Below the pieces are notes generated by a model that had not been told where the DNA came from, made no database searches, and was given only the letters and a program-made list of their open reading frames with translations. This document shows, piece after piece, positions 30,991 to 40,859 of a stretch of 64,000 nucleotides of DNA. The stretch is taken from the NCBI GenBank assembly GCA_963555705.1, contig OY743190.1, positions 32,718,929 to 32,782,928 on the forward strand, given 5' to 3'. The translations under genes and the position numbers were made by a program. This DNA is from Ligustrum vulgare (taxonomy: Eukaryota; Streptophyta; Magnoliopsida; Lamiales; Oleaceae). Positions within the stretch are counted from its first letter, which is position 1, and every line of letters starts with the position of its first letter.

Positions 30991-33812
30991 ATGGATCCCA
31001 GTAGCCGAAGATTTGTTAATGAAATGTTCGATGGTCCACCTGGATTTGGGGATGACTCAACGCCACAATCTCACGCTCAGTCTCACTTCAATGTAGAGAT
31101 GGCAAAAAAATCCGATCCGCCCCGTCGACCCGATCCGATCCGATCCGAAAAAATTTCGATCCGTGGATCGACGGATCGAAATTTATGTGATCCGCCCCGA
31201 TCCGAAAATTCACGGAGCGGATTTGGATCGGGGCTGATCCGATCCGCCCTGATCCGCGATCCAACATTTTTTTTCAATATAATTTTTTTATCATGTATAA
31301 AAATCTAATATGTAAATTTTGTAGCAAACTTTAATTTCTGGGAATAACCTACAATCTTTTCATTTTAAAGAAAACACATTTTTCATATTCTTCATTTGAA
31401 GAAATAATTCCAATAAGTGATGGCAAAAAAACTCGATCCGTTGAATCGGCGAATCGGACTCTATACGTCTCGTTTCAATAAAATAAATAAAATTTAATTA
31501 AAAAATAATTTTTCTAAATTTTTTTTAAAAGATTTAATTTTAAATATATTTAAAAAAAATTTAAAAATTTTAAAAATTTAAAAAAAAATAAAAAAATAAT
31601 TCGGCGGATCGGTCCACGGATCGGTGGACCGACCCGACCCGACCCGAAATTTGACGGATCGCGGGGCGGATCCGGATCGGGGCAAAAATATTCGGGGCGG
31701 GGCGGATCGGACCCCGATCCGCCCCGTTGCCAACACTACTTCAATGATGAATTTGATGATCTCAACTATATTCCAATTCCCGAAAATCTTGAAGAAGTTG
31801 CACTTAATCAACGAATCAATTTAGATGATGTTGAAGAAGATGTGGATGTTGAAGTGTTAGAAAATGATCCCGATCTCCTCAACGCAAAAGGGAAGCGAAA
31901 ATCTGCAAAACGTACAAAGAAAGTTGCAAAGTGTTGGGATCATTTCAAATTAATCTCAATTGGAAAAAAACTGAATCATCACCGAAAGAGTTCAAAGCAG
32001 TGTGCAAAAACTGTGCACAATAATTGGCTATGGCAAAAAGGTATTGGTACTACTCACCTAAATCTCACTATAGCAAGTGTGTTACCAAACACGGGTTTGT
32101 TGAATCAAATCAAAGTCAATTACGACTTAGTTCATCCGCTAGTGGTTCTGCTGCTGGATCTACTACACTTTCAAATTGGCTGTATTCCAAACAAAAGAAT
32201 CGAATCGGCATGGTTCAATTCATTGCGGGGGCGGAGTTGCCACTAAGCATAGTGGACAACGAACATTTTGTTACATATATCAAACAGTATCTTCAACCCA
32301 GGTACGCTAGTATTACTCGAAACACTCTGCGTGCTGATACTATAGCATATTTTACTAAAACTAAGAAGCAATTAATACTCGATTTAAATAAATATGGTGG
32401 TGTTATTTCTTTTACTTCCGATCTTTGGGAAGGAATTAATAAAAAAGGTTATATTGCTGCAACTGTACACTACATCGATCCACTTTGGGTTATGTATAAA
32501 AAAATTATCGCTTTTAAAATTATAAAATTTTCTCATAACGCATCCAACATATTTAATGCTATACTGCAAATTGTTAGATAATATGAGTTTGAAAGTAAAA
32601 TTCGATCATTTACTTTCGATAATGCTAGCGTAAATAAAGTTGTAGTGAATAAGTTATGTAGAATTCTTAATCCGGACTTTGGTGATTTTTTATTTCATGT
32701 TAGATGTTGTTTTCATATTTTAAGTCTAATTGTTCAAGATGAAAGTAGAAAACAATACTTTGAAGAGATGTGTTTACAATACAATTTAGATTCTAAGAAA
32801 CTTATCACCGATGTAGGGCATATGTGGAACTCTACATATTTATTACTTAAATCATGTGAAGGTTATGAATACATAATAACTGAATATTATAATAGTAGAA
32901 CACTTAGGAATGACGATGACCCTCTATTAATAGAATCGGATTGGGAAGCTGCTTTCAAAGTCAAAAGATTTTTGACAAGTTTTTACGATTCAACCAACAT
33001 ATTATTTAGGGTATATTACCAAACTAGTTCAAGAGTTCTTAAACGTCTCTATGTTATTGCAAGAATTTTTTATAGATATAGACATGATACAATTTTTCAA
33101 GATAAGATAATTTCCATGGAAATTAAATTTAGAAAATATTGGGAAGATTTACCTATGTTATTTCCTTTAGCATGCATAATGGACCCACGTTACAACTTAA
33201 AGGGTAGGAAACTTTTTGTTTTTAAAATCAATGGCTCGTTATTTTGGATAAACCTATCACTAATAATAATAATTTAGAAAGCACGTTAGTAAGCATGTAT
33301 ACCGTATATGCAGCACGATTAGGAACTAATGTTAGTCGTACACAACCAGCACCATCACGTAACACTACACTTGAAGTCGAGGAAGTAAAATTATTAGATT
33401 TAATGGATGAAATGAGTCGAACACAAGGAATTTCTTCTTATACCGTGTCTTCTAGTTGCAACGAATCAGGTTCAATACCGAAGAATTACAAATTTATTTT
33501 CAACAAGATTTACTTTGAAATGTGGAGAGTGCTAATTCTTTAGAGTTTGATTTACTAGAATATTGGCAAACAAATGAACGGAGATATCCAATTGTTTCGC
33601 CCATAACAAAAGATCTACTAAAACCTCCGGTTAGCACGTTAGCTTCGAAGTCTGCTTTTAGTGCAGGTAAAAGAGTTATGTCAGATGTCAGGAGCCGACT
33701 CAAAGAAGATATTTTGGTAGCTTTAATGTGTGTCAAAGATTGGCAATGCGCTCATTTTCGCATACAAAATAAGTATGCCGAAATTGCATGCAAACAGGTA
33801 AATGATATGTAA
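30991..33812 (+). pseudogene. hAT transposase (BED finger and dimerisation domain), broken
   Basis: Starts MDPSSRRFVNEMFDGPPGFG at 30991, is interrupted by the 645-bp insert at 31094-31738, and resumes with an acidic stretch. A BED zinc finger covers about 31915-32085 (WDHF, VCKNC in a second frame, then HLKSHYSKC); one frameshift lies inside it. The catalytic core follows (LPLSIVDNEHF, SFTSDLWEGINKKGYIAAT, ending LQIVR and a stop at 32579), then FTFDNASVNKV and the frame 32645-33277. The hAT C-terminal dimerisation region is at 33522-33812: SLEFDLLEYWQTNERRYP, LLKPPVSTLASKSAFS, RLKEDILVALMCVKDW. Lesions include an insertion, a stop and at least two frameshifts. Normal relatives are about 650-700 residues. 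Confidence 0.9.
31094..31738. mobile_element. Non-autonomous hAT element nested in the hAT transposase
   Basis: 645 bp, TAGAGATGGCAAAAAAA at the left end and TTGCCAACACTA at the right; perfect 8-bp target duplication CTTCAATG (31086-31093 and 31739-31746). GC-rich GATCC/GGATC-type words fill both subterminal regions (31110-31260 and 31600-31730), and an AT-only core lies between. A second internal end-like sequence (about 31415) hints at an internal rearrangement. Non-coding; excision would restore the transposase reading frame locally. Confidence 0.93.
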
Positions 33813-34389
33813 CTGTAAACTTTTAATTCCTTCCTTTAAAATACAATTTTCATTTCAAAACAAAAATTGTACATGTAACAAGTTGTTCGTATAAAATTTT
33901 AACTCTGCCTACTACAAAATTCAAATATTCAATCAAATTAGTAGCCGGTCCCAAGCCCGGATAAAAAGGAGGAGGATTTTAATTTTAAAAGTTGTAAATT
34001 TTAATTTATTTACTCAATTTTATTTTGTATTTTCAAATATTAATTCTTGACATGTTTACTAACATTCATCACTTAAAGTCTTATTATGCAGTATACTTAA
34101 TAAGTACTAATTATTTGTTACAAATTTACACAACTAATTAAAATTTTATATATAATATATAATTAAAATTTAACTTATTTAATTATTTTCTGTTAAGTTA
34201 AAAAAAATAATAATAAAAAAATAAATAAACGAGCTTGGCTCATGAGCCACGAGCTCGGGGGCAGAGCCGAGCACACGAGCCCAGCACCTGCTCGGCTCGT
34301 TTAGACCGAGCTCGTGGTTTGGCTCATCCAAATGACGAACCGAGCTTGGCAAGCCGGGAGTCGAGCCGGCTCGGCCCATTGCCATCCTA

Positions 34390-34397
34390 TGTTCGCC
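34390..34397. repeat. hAT target-site duplication, right copy
   Basis: TGTTCGCC, directly after the CCTA end of the hAT element. Confidence 0.95.
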
Positions 34398-34509
34398 AGT
34401 ACCCTTTCAAGGGCATCTCTATTAACAGGTTTCGAACCTAGCACCATCCCCACCAATGAAAATTCATCGAGTTTTTACCTTCATTACAATCATCTGAATC
34501 AATCACCAT
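34398..34509 (-). pseudogene. LINE ORF1, N-terminal piece beyond the hAT insertion
   Basis: The minus strand gives an ATG at 34509, then after one frame change LVGMVLGSKPVNRDALERVL (about 34462-34403) followed by ANIWQ, which reads directly into VPRHFK at 30367 once the hAT element and one TGTTCGCC copy are removed. This proves that both sides belong to one LINE. Confidence 0.85.
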
Positions 34510-34761
34510 GGTGGGGTTTACTTCTTCATCAAGTCTTAATGTTCGCAAAGTTTTCTGATCTCTTCGAGATCTATAATAGTGGATAGACAAAAAAAAAAAA
34601 CAAAAACAAACCAGAAGGGGAATTTGAAAAAACTCCGAAGAAAATATGGGGAGAACAGCCTTGGAATGAAGTCACACGGTGATGGTGGCAAGAAGAACTC
34701 GTTTCTGTGAGATACATGGGATAGGGCAATGTTTTTTATTTTAATATCGATTTTTCAATCT

Positions 34762-34775
34762 AGATAAATTTATTT
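34762..34775. repeat. LINE target-site duplication, right copy
   Basis: AGATAAATTTATTT, identical to 25120-25133. It places the LINE 5' end at 34761. Confidence 0.65.
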
Positions 34776-36053
34776 TTGATAATTTAGAAATTATATTTTG
34801 GAAAGATTAATTACATCAATATATATAATCATTAAAATTGAATAGTTATACAAATGGTCATTGAATGATTATTTTATTTATTTATTTATAGTAAGTCATT
34901 CAAGGTCCAAACTATTACAATTGTAGCCACTTGGTAAAAATCTTGGCGCCTACCATGTATCCCTTACTCAAAGCCTCATTTTTCTAAAACTCATTTTCAA
35001 CTAAGATTTTATTAATAAAATAATTTACGTATAACTTCAAAAAATTCCTACATTTTAAAAAGCCTTTCTCCTAAAATTTACAGTTACAAACAACATTATT
35101 TGAAATTAATAATGGATCTCAAATAGGGGCTTAATTACATATTCTCCAAAAAATCACTATTAAAAAACTCATTTTGTATATAATGAGAGCTTAAATAAGG
35201 ATTAAATATGTTCACAAGAGAAAAAAGAAATGAAGAAAGGGAGAGCACGAACAGGTATTGACCCATTTTTCGCTAAAATATATTTCCTAAAATGGTAAGT
35301 AGTATTAATTAACTGTATATTATTGATTTTGGACAAGTTTCATATTTAAAATAATCCAATTGAATGCAAAATTTTAAATAACTACTTTTTTCAAGTCCCT
35401 AAGTTTCTTGGTCAGCCTTCCCCTCTTAAAAATCGATTACAATTTTTCTTTTTAAATTCGTAAAAGAAAAAAAAAAACTTTGTCAATATCACATAAATAT
35501 TTTTCTTTAAAAACAGAAAATGAAATAGGATAAAATAGAAATGTTCATCTATCTATTTTTATTTTCCTTTTCTTTTTAATAAAATTATGAGCGTATATTA
35601 CTGATATATCTATTTTTTACATATTACAAATTCAGTTTAATGTAATTATTCATTTTAAGTTTTAAATCAATTTAAATTACAATATTTAAAGAAATTTCCT
35701 AAAACGGTAAACATACTAACTGTAAAAAATAATTTAGGTAAGTGTAATTGTCTTCTTTCATTTTTTATTTTTAATTAAATATTCACATCACATGTTAACG
35801 TATAAATTCGATATATGTGAATAACAAATTATCTTATATCAATGCATCGCATGAATGTAACACTAATTTTTCTAATTTTCAAGTCATTCTTGCTGTCATA
35901 GGCGGTTTGATGCATCAAATAAATTCTAGAAATTTCCAACGATAAATATTAATAGAAAATATCAAAGGATGAACTTACGCGATCACGTCGTCTCATTTTA
36001 AATAAAATATAAATACTCTTTTCGAGTGTAATGAAAATTGCCGGTCTGGGCTA
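34776..36053. other. Non-coding stretch with Helitron-type fragment
   Basis: No gene. 35230-35866 resembles the H3 block (24380-24620) and ends with 'caatgcatcgcatg' and CTAA at 35863-35866, a plausible Helitron 3' terminus. 35130-35200 repeats a segment also seen at 23480-23550 ('attctcc.aaaatca.tatt ... ataatgagagct'). Confidence 0.5.
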
Positions 36054-36061
36054 TTCTTAAC

Positions 36062-36592
36062 TAGGGGTGGGTATCAACCCACCCCCACCAAAACCGTCCA
36101 ACCCAATTGAATTCGATTTGTTTGAGTTGAATTTTGATGAAAATTGAATTAGGTTGAGTTTTAAAAAAAAAAAAATTTGTTTAAGTTGGGTGACAAACCC
36201 AACCCAATCAAAATTTTAAAAATATAAGACCATTTAAATATCAAGAATCTTAAACTCATTTTTAATTTGGGTGAAACTCAAATATAATATGAACATATTT
36301 TAGTTTTATTAGCAAGTATTCAATTTATTATATTTGAACTTATTGTATTGTACATAATTTATTTGAGTTAATAGTTGATTTATGTGCATAATTTTTTAAT
36401 TTTCTAAGAATTTTATTTAATTGGACCAAAGTTCAAACCACCCAACTCAACCAAACCCGACCGAAATTGGGTTGGGTTGGGTTTGAACTCATGTATGGGT
36501 TGAGTTGGGTTGATTTTTTATCAACTCGACCATAGTGAGTTGGGTTCGAGTTAGGCAAAAAATCGACCCAACCCACCCCACACTCACCCCTA
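36062..36592. mobile_element. hAT-type MITE (531 bp)
   Basis: Ends TAGGGGTGGGTATCAACCC and its inverse CACTCACCCCTA; perfect 8-bp target duplication TTCTTAAC (36054-36061 and 36593-36600). Subterminal regions carry repeated GTTGGGT/ACCCAAC words. Non-coding. Confidence 0.93.
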
Positions 36593-36600
36593 TTCTTAAC

Positions 36601-37520
36601 GCTAAAAAAATGACATAGTGTACCCCTTAAAAACTTAAAACAGAATTTACACACAAAATATCACAATTTTAAGCTGTCTGGCATCTAGAATTTTGAAGAG
36701 CTAAGACCACACGCCTTCTTGTGGAATCCACGTCAAGTGATATGTTTTTGTGACGTTATTGAAAACGTCAAACAAATTACGGCATGTCTTTTATCGTTTT
36801 ATCATGTTTCTATTTGGAAAATACAACGTTAGAATAAGGTGGTAGGGTTTGATTCGTTAAATTCGTGTCCGGTCACTATGAAAATATTGCGGCATTGGAA
36901 TTTTATATTTAGAACCTCATAAATTTTTCATTATATATAACTTCTAAATAAAATTCATTTTTATCATTGGTGACGCGTCGCTATGGACTTCAAGCACTTT
37001 TACAATTTTGATCATTATTTAAGCACAATATTAGAAATGTGTTTTCAAGCTAAAAAGGTTAAAATGAATCTGTAAAAGAATAAGGTGACTCACGTGAGAT
37101 GTTTTGGAAAATGACTCAAGGGCTATTCGAAATGATATTTTCATTTGTCAAAATTGATGCTCAGATAAATGAAAAATTTGAGTTCGAAGTGACCGTTTGA
37201 AAGATGTTTTGGAGAGAACAAGTGATCTTATCCCATCCACATAGGAAAATGTATAAAACAATTGTTCTTTTGAAGTGTGTAATCATGTGTGGTATAGCTA
37301 CTTTCTTCACGTGCGTGCAAGATTGATGGAGGTTGTAAGTCTCGATTGTTAGATCACCTTTAGAGCCTATATTTATATAGTCAATTTCCTCCTTTTTCAA
37401 CTACACAAGATTTCCTTCTCCCCCCGCATATACATTTCTAGTATCCTGTCTGTAGCACTTTTTCATTTTCTATCAAGTCTTGGTGGTAGTTACCTGGAGA
37501 AACTAAGGTTCAATTCTTTT
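36601..37520. other. Unassigned stretch, possible solo-LTR or promoter relic
   Basis: No protein recognised. Less AT-rich than its neighbours. 37365-37460 reads like a plant core promoter: TATATTTATATAG at 37370-37382 followed about 30 bp later by a CT-rich 'ccttctccccccgc'. It could be a remnant LTR, but no pair or duplication was found. Confidence 0.3.
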
Positions 37521-37527
37521 TGCTGTT

Positions 37528-38318
37528 TGAGGTCGTTTTTTATTTTTATTTTCGAAAACACTAAAAATGCGTTCTCTTCATCATTTTCGAAAATGTATTT
37601 TTGAAAACAAAAAAAATTTTGTACACAAAACGCAAAACATTCAAAACTTCGTTTTGGGTGTTTTGTGCGTATTTTAATAAAAAATGTTCAAACGGGAAAA
37701 AAGCGTTTTGAGATTTCTTCTTTTTAAGAATTATTCTAACTTGTAACTAAGCTTAATATAAATTTTATTTTATTTTTTAGAATTATCCTATCTTAGAACT
37801 AAGCTTAAATAAAGATTTTTTTTTTTTTTTAGAATTATCCTAACTTAGAACTAAGTTTAAATAAAGTTTTATTGAATTCAATATCAACATTACGAAAAGA
37901 ATTAAATGAAAATTCTTATTGTTAGATTTTAAAAAATGTCTTGATAAATGGACCTGGATTTTAATAGAATTGAAGCTTCCTCAAATCTCGAACCTGATTA
38001 AGCTGTGCTAATATAGACTCTTAATGCTCACATTAGTGTGTTGTATGTAACTATGTTTTCAGTATATTGTGAAAGAAAATTTAAGTTTGAGTCAATAATA
38101 TTCTGCAAGCAAATTAATTAAAAATAGTTGAAATAATATTCTGCAAAATTTCAAATAGAACGTGTTTTTCAACTTTTCATTTTCAAAAACAGTTTTCAGA
38201 AATGACAAATCAAACGCGTTTTCAGCAAATTTGAAAACAAAAATAAAAACAGGAAATACAAAATATTTTCGAAAATAAAAATACAAAATAAAATACAAAC
38301 AAAACGTCACCTAAAATA
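37528..38318. mobile_element. Long-TIR non-autonomous element
   Basis: The left end 'tgaggtcgttttttattttt' followed by attttcgaaaac, and the right end gttttcgaaaataaaaat-type sequence closing with 'aaaacgtcacct', are inverted copies with gaps; both subterminal regions are rich in ttttcgaaaa words. No target duplication is certain. Non-coding. Confidence 0.55.
37722..37880. repeat. Three tandem units of about 50 bp
   Basis: Each unit is 'agaattatcctaacttagaa' followed by ctaagcttaaataaa and a T run; three successive copies with small changes. A fourth, isolated unit occurs at about 24124-24165. Confidence 0.8.
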
Positions 38319-38452
38319 CTTAAAATCTACAGCTCATCCATTGTATTATAGGAGATGGATGCTCAAACAAACCTCAAGCATGTAAAATAAGGAAGTGAAT
38401 ATGTCTTAAGAACGTTGTGTAATACACGAGTCTCAATTAGACAATGTATATC

Positions 38453-39762
38453 GAGTTAAATGTCTCCACTGCCACTGAACTATTATAAATATTTTTCAAA
38501 TGACATCGAACTTTGAATTATCTCTTGTGTGCCATTAAACTTCAAAGTAAAAACTCCCATTGCCACCGTACTATTTTAAAGGTTCCTCAAATGCCATTAA
38601 ACTTTAAATGACATCTGGTATGCCATTAAACTATTAAAACAGTGTCATTATCTTCAAAAACGTTTAAATTGTTTTATTAATCAATTTTTTTGTTTGATTT
38701 TTGTAAATTTATTTATATTTTTTTCTTTATTCAAGAAATAATTTTCTCTTGATTATGAGAATATTAATGATGGATAAAATTATGTTTATGTTGATTTTTT
38801 AACGATTTTTTTTATAGAAATATGTTGTCCAAATTAATCTAGCATTTCTTCTTGAAAAATGTTTTCTTCTATCGTTAATTTTTTATGAAAAAGAAAATTA
38901 TTTACAATAAAAACAATTAGATTTAATCTTTCGGACATTACTGTAAATGAATTTATTGAATTTCTTCTTTAAGAAAAGTAATTCAATTCAAATATAATTC
39001 TAAACATCATTGTTAATTAATTTATTGATTTATTTTCCGAAATAATGCTCGATTAATCTGAACATTACAAGTTTTCTATAAAAATAATCATTAAAAGCAT
39101 GTACACAAATATATTTTTATATGTCATGAATATTCTTATAATGAAAAGAAATTTATTTCTTAAATCAACAAAAGAAAAATTATGAATAAATCCATTGCGT
39201 TAATGAATTTATATAATTTTTATACATAAACTTTTCCATAAAAAAATAACTCATTATGTTGTTTCAATTAACTCCAAGTTCAAGAAATAAATGCCTCCAA
39301 TGGAGTTCAAGAAATAAATGCCTCCAATAAAATTGAAACAACATAATGAGTTATTTTTTTATGGAAAAGTTTATGTATAAAAATTATATAAATTCATTAA
39401 CGCAATGGATTTATTCATAATTTTTCTTTTGTTGATTTAAGAAATAAATTTATTCAAGAAAATTATTTCTTGAATAAAGAAAAAAATATAAATAAATTCA
39501 TTTACAAAAATCAAAAAAAAAATGATTAATAAAACAATTTAAACGTTTTTGAAGATAATGGCACATGGAACACTCTTTTAATAGTTCAATGGCATACCAG
39601 ATGTCATTTAAAGTTTAATGGCATTTGAGGAACCTTTAAAATAGTACGGTGGCAATGAGGGTTTTTACTTTGAAGTTTAATGGCACACAAGAGATAATTC
39701 AAAGTTCGATGGCATTTGAAGAATATTTGTAATAGTTCAGTGACAGTGGAGACATTTAACTC
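38453..39762. mobile_element. Foldback/Mutator-type element with near-complete inverted repeats (1,310 bp)
   Basis: Starts GAGTTAAATGTCTCCACTG and ends with the exact inverse. Flanked by an 11-bp duplication CAATGTATATC (38442-38452 and 39763-39773), in the size range of Mutator-like elements. The arms pair inward nearly to the centre (about 39290); the left arm has roughly 390 bp (about 38770-39180) absent from the right arm. A tandem pair 'caagaaataaatgcctccaa' sits in the loop. A transcript would form a long hairpin. Non-coding. Confidence 0.88.
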
Positions 39763-40289
39763 CAATGTATATCTCTTCCTTGGAATGATCAGTTTCTGTA
39801 ATTGTTAGTTTTTGGTTAGTTCTTTCTTATTTTATAAAAACTAGTATTTTCATCCGTGCGGTGCACGAGAATATATTTTTAATAATGATTTTGATCAAAA
39901 TTTATGAAAATATGTTAATTATACAAAATTTATAATCACATCAAATAAAAAACATAGTACAATAACATTTTAATTCAAAATATTATCGAATTCAAAACTT
40001 TAAAAAAGATAAAACTAATCAAAATAGGAAATGTAACATGTACAAAACTAATCAGAAGTAGGAAATCATGATCTTTATAGGATTTCTCTTTTTTTTTTTC
40101 TTTTAAAAAGTTATTTTTATTTATTATTTATTTGTTTGTTGGAATTTTTTTTTTCTAAATAAGTTGTTTTTATCTTTTTTATATGTTACATTATTTTATT
40201 TTGAAATATAATATAATTAACAACCATAAATTTATATTTTTTATGAATTTGTAATTTTGAAATTAAAGAATATTATTATTATATTTTCT

Positions 40290-40505
40290 GCGTATTTAAT
40301 TTTATCTTCAAATGAGTAAATGTTGCTTTATTTATAAAATAACTTTTTTTAGAAAATTTATGATATTTGAAATAATTATTAATTTTTTAAATTAAAATCG
40401 GTTCAACCCCGGTTCAACCTGATTCAACCTTCGATCCTTGACATTTGCCTTTTACGGATCAGACCGAATTTAAGTTTTCTGAATACTGAGTATTATATAA
40501 CTTAA
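40290..40505. repeat. Relic of MITE family B
   Basis: Shares 'aaatgagtaaat', 'tttatttataa', 'gttcaacc', 'gatccttga', 'ttgcctttt' and 'ttttctgaatac' order with the right two thirds of 23679-23984. Left end lost. Confidence 0.6.
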
Positions 40506-40859
40506 ATGTTATAAATTTAAATGAATGAGATATCACTACAATAAAATGGAGCTTTTGCAATACTTAAACGGCAACATTCACTAATTAAATGTTGCTAAAA
40601 GGGGTTAACGGCAACATTTAGTCACCGAATGTTGTCTTTGGTTCATATTTTTTTAGAATAATACCTTTTTGTGACGTTTAAAGATTGTTGCAATAAGTTG
40701 AAATTTTTACAACGCTCAAATTAAGCTTTTGCAGTGTTTTACAAACGTTGCAACGGATTTACTTTTTGCAACGTTTAAAAAACGTTGCAATAGAATTTTT
40801 GAGAGGTTAATTCACATTATTTAAACATGGATTACTAAATTGCAAATCCTATTCCTATA

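Larger units (their letters stand above)
30384..34389 (+). mobile_element. hAT DNA transposon (4,006 bp) with degraded transposase
   Basis: Starts TAGAGGTGGCAAAACGG and ends CCCATTGCCATCCTA: short imperfect TIRs of hAT type (tag.g.tggca). Perfect 8-bp target duplication TGTTCGCC. GC-rich subterminal regions at 30410-30590 and 34230-34385 are packed with GCTCG/CGAGC words in both orientations, likely transposase-binding repeats. The plus-strand interior encodes a zinc-finger BED/RICESLEEPER-type transposase with lesions. The element landed in LINE ORF1 and was later hit by the 31094-31738 element. Confidence 0.94.
25134..34761 (-). mobile_element. L1-type LINE, near full length, interrupted by a hAT element
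   Basis: Minus strand: 5' end near 34761, ORF1 from about 34509, ORF2 from 29276, A-rich tail at 25134-25155, 14-bp target duplication outside. Taking out the 4,006-bp hAT insert leaves about 5.6 kb, normal for a full-length plant L1. ORF1 has a DUF4283-like domain and a zinc knuckle; ORF2 has endonuclease, RT and a C-terminal RNase H. Frameshifts and a mutated RT catalytic site make it inactive. The boundary at 34761 rests on the target duplication only. Confidence 0.82.
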
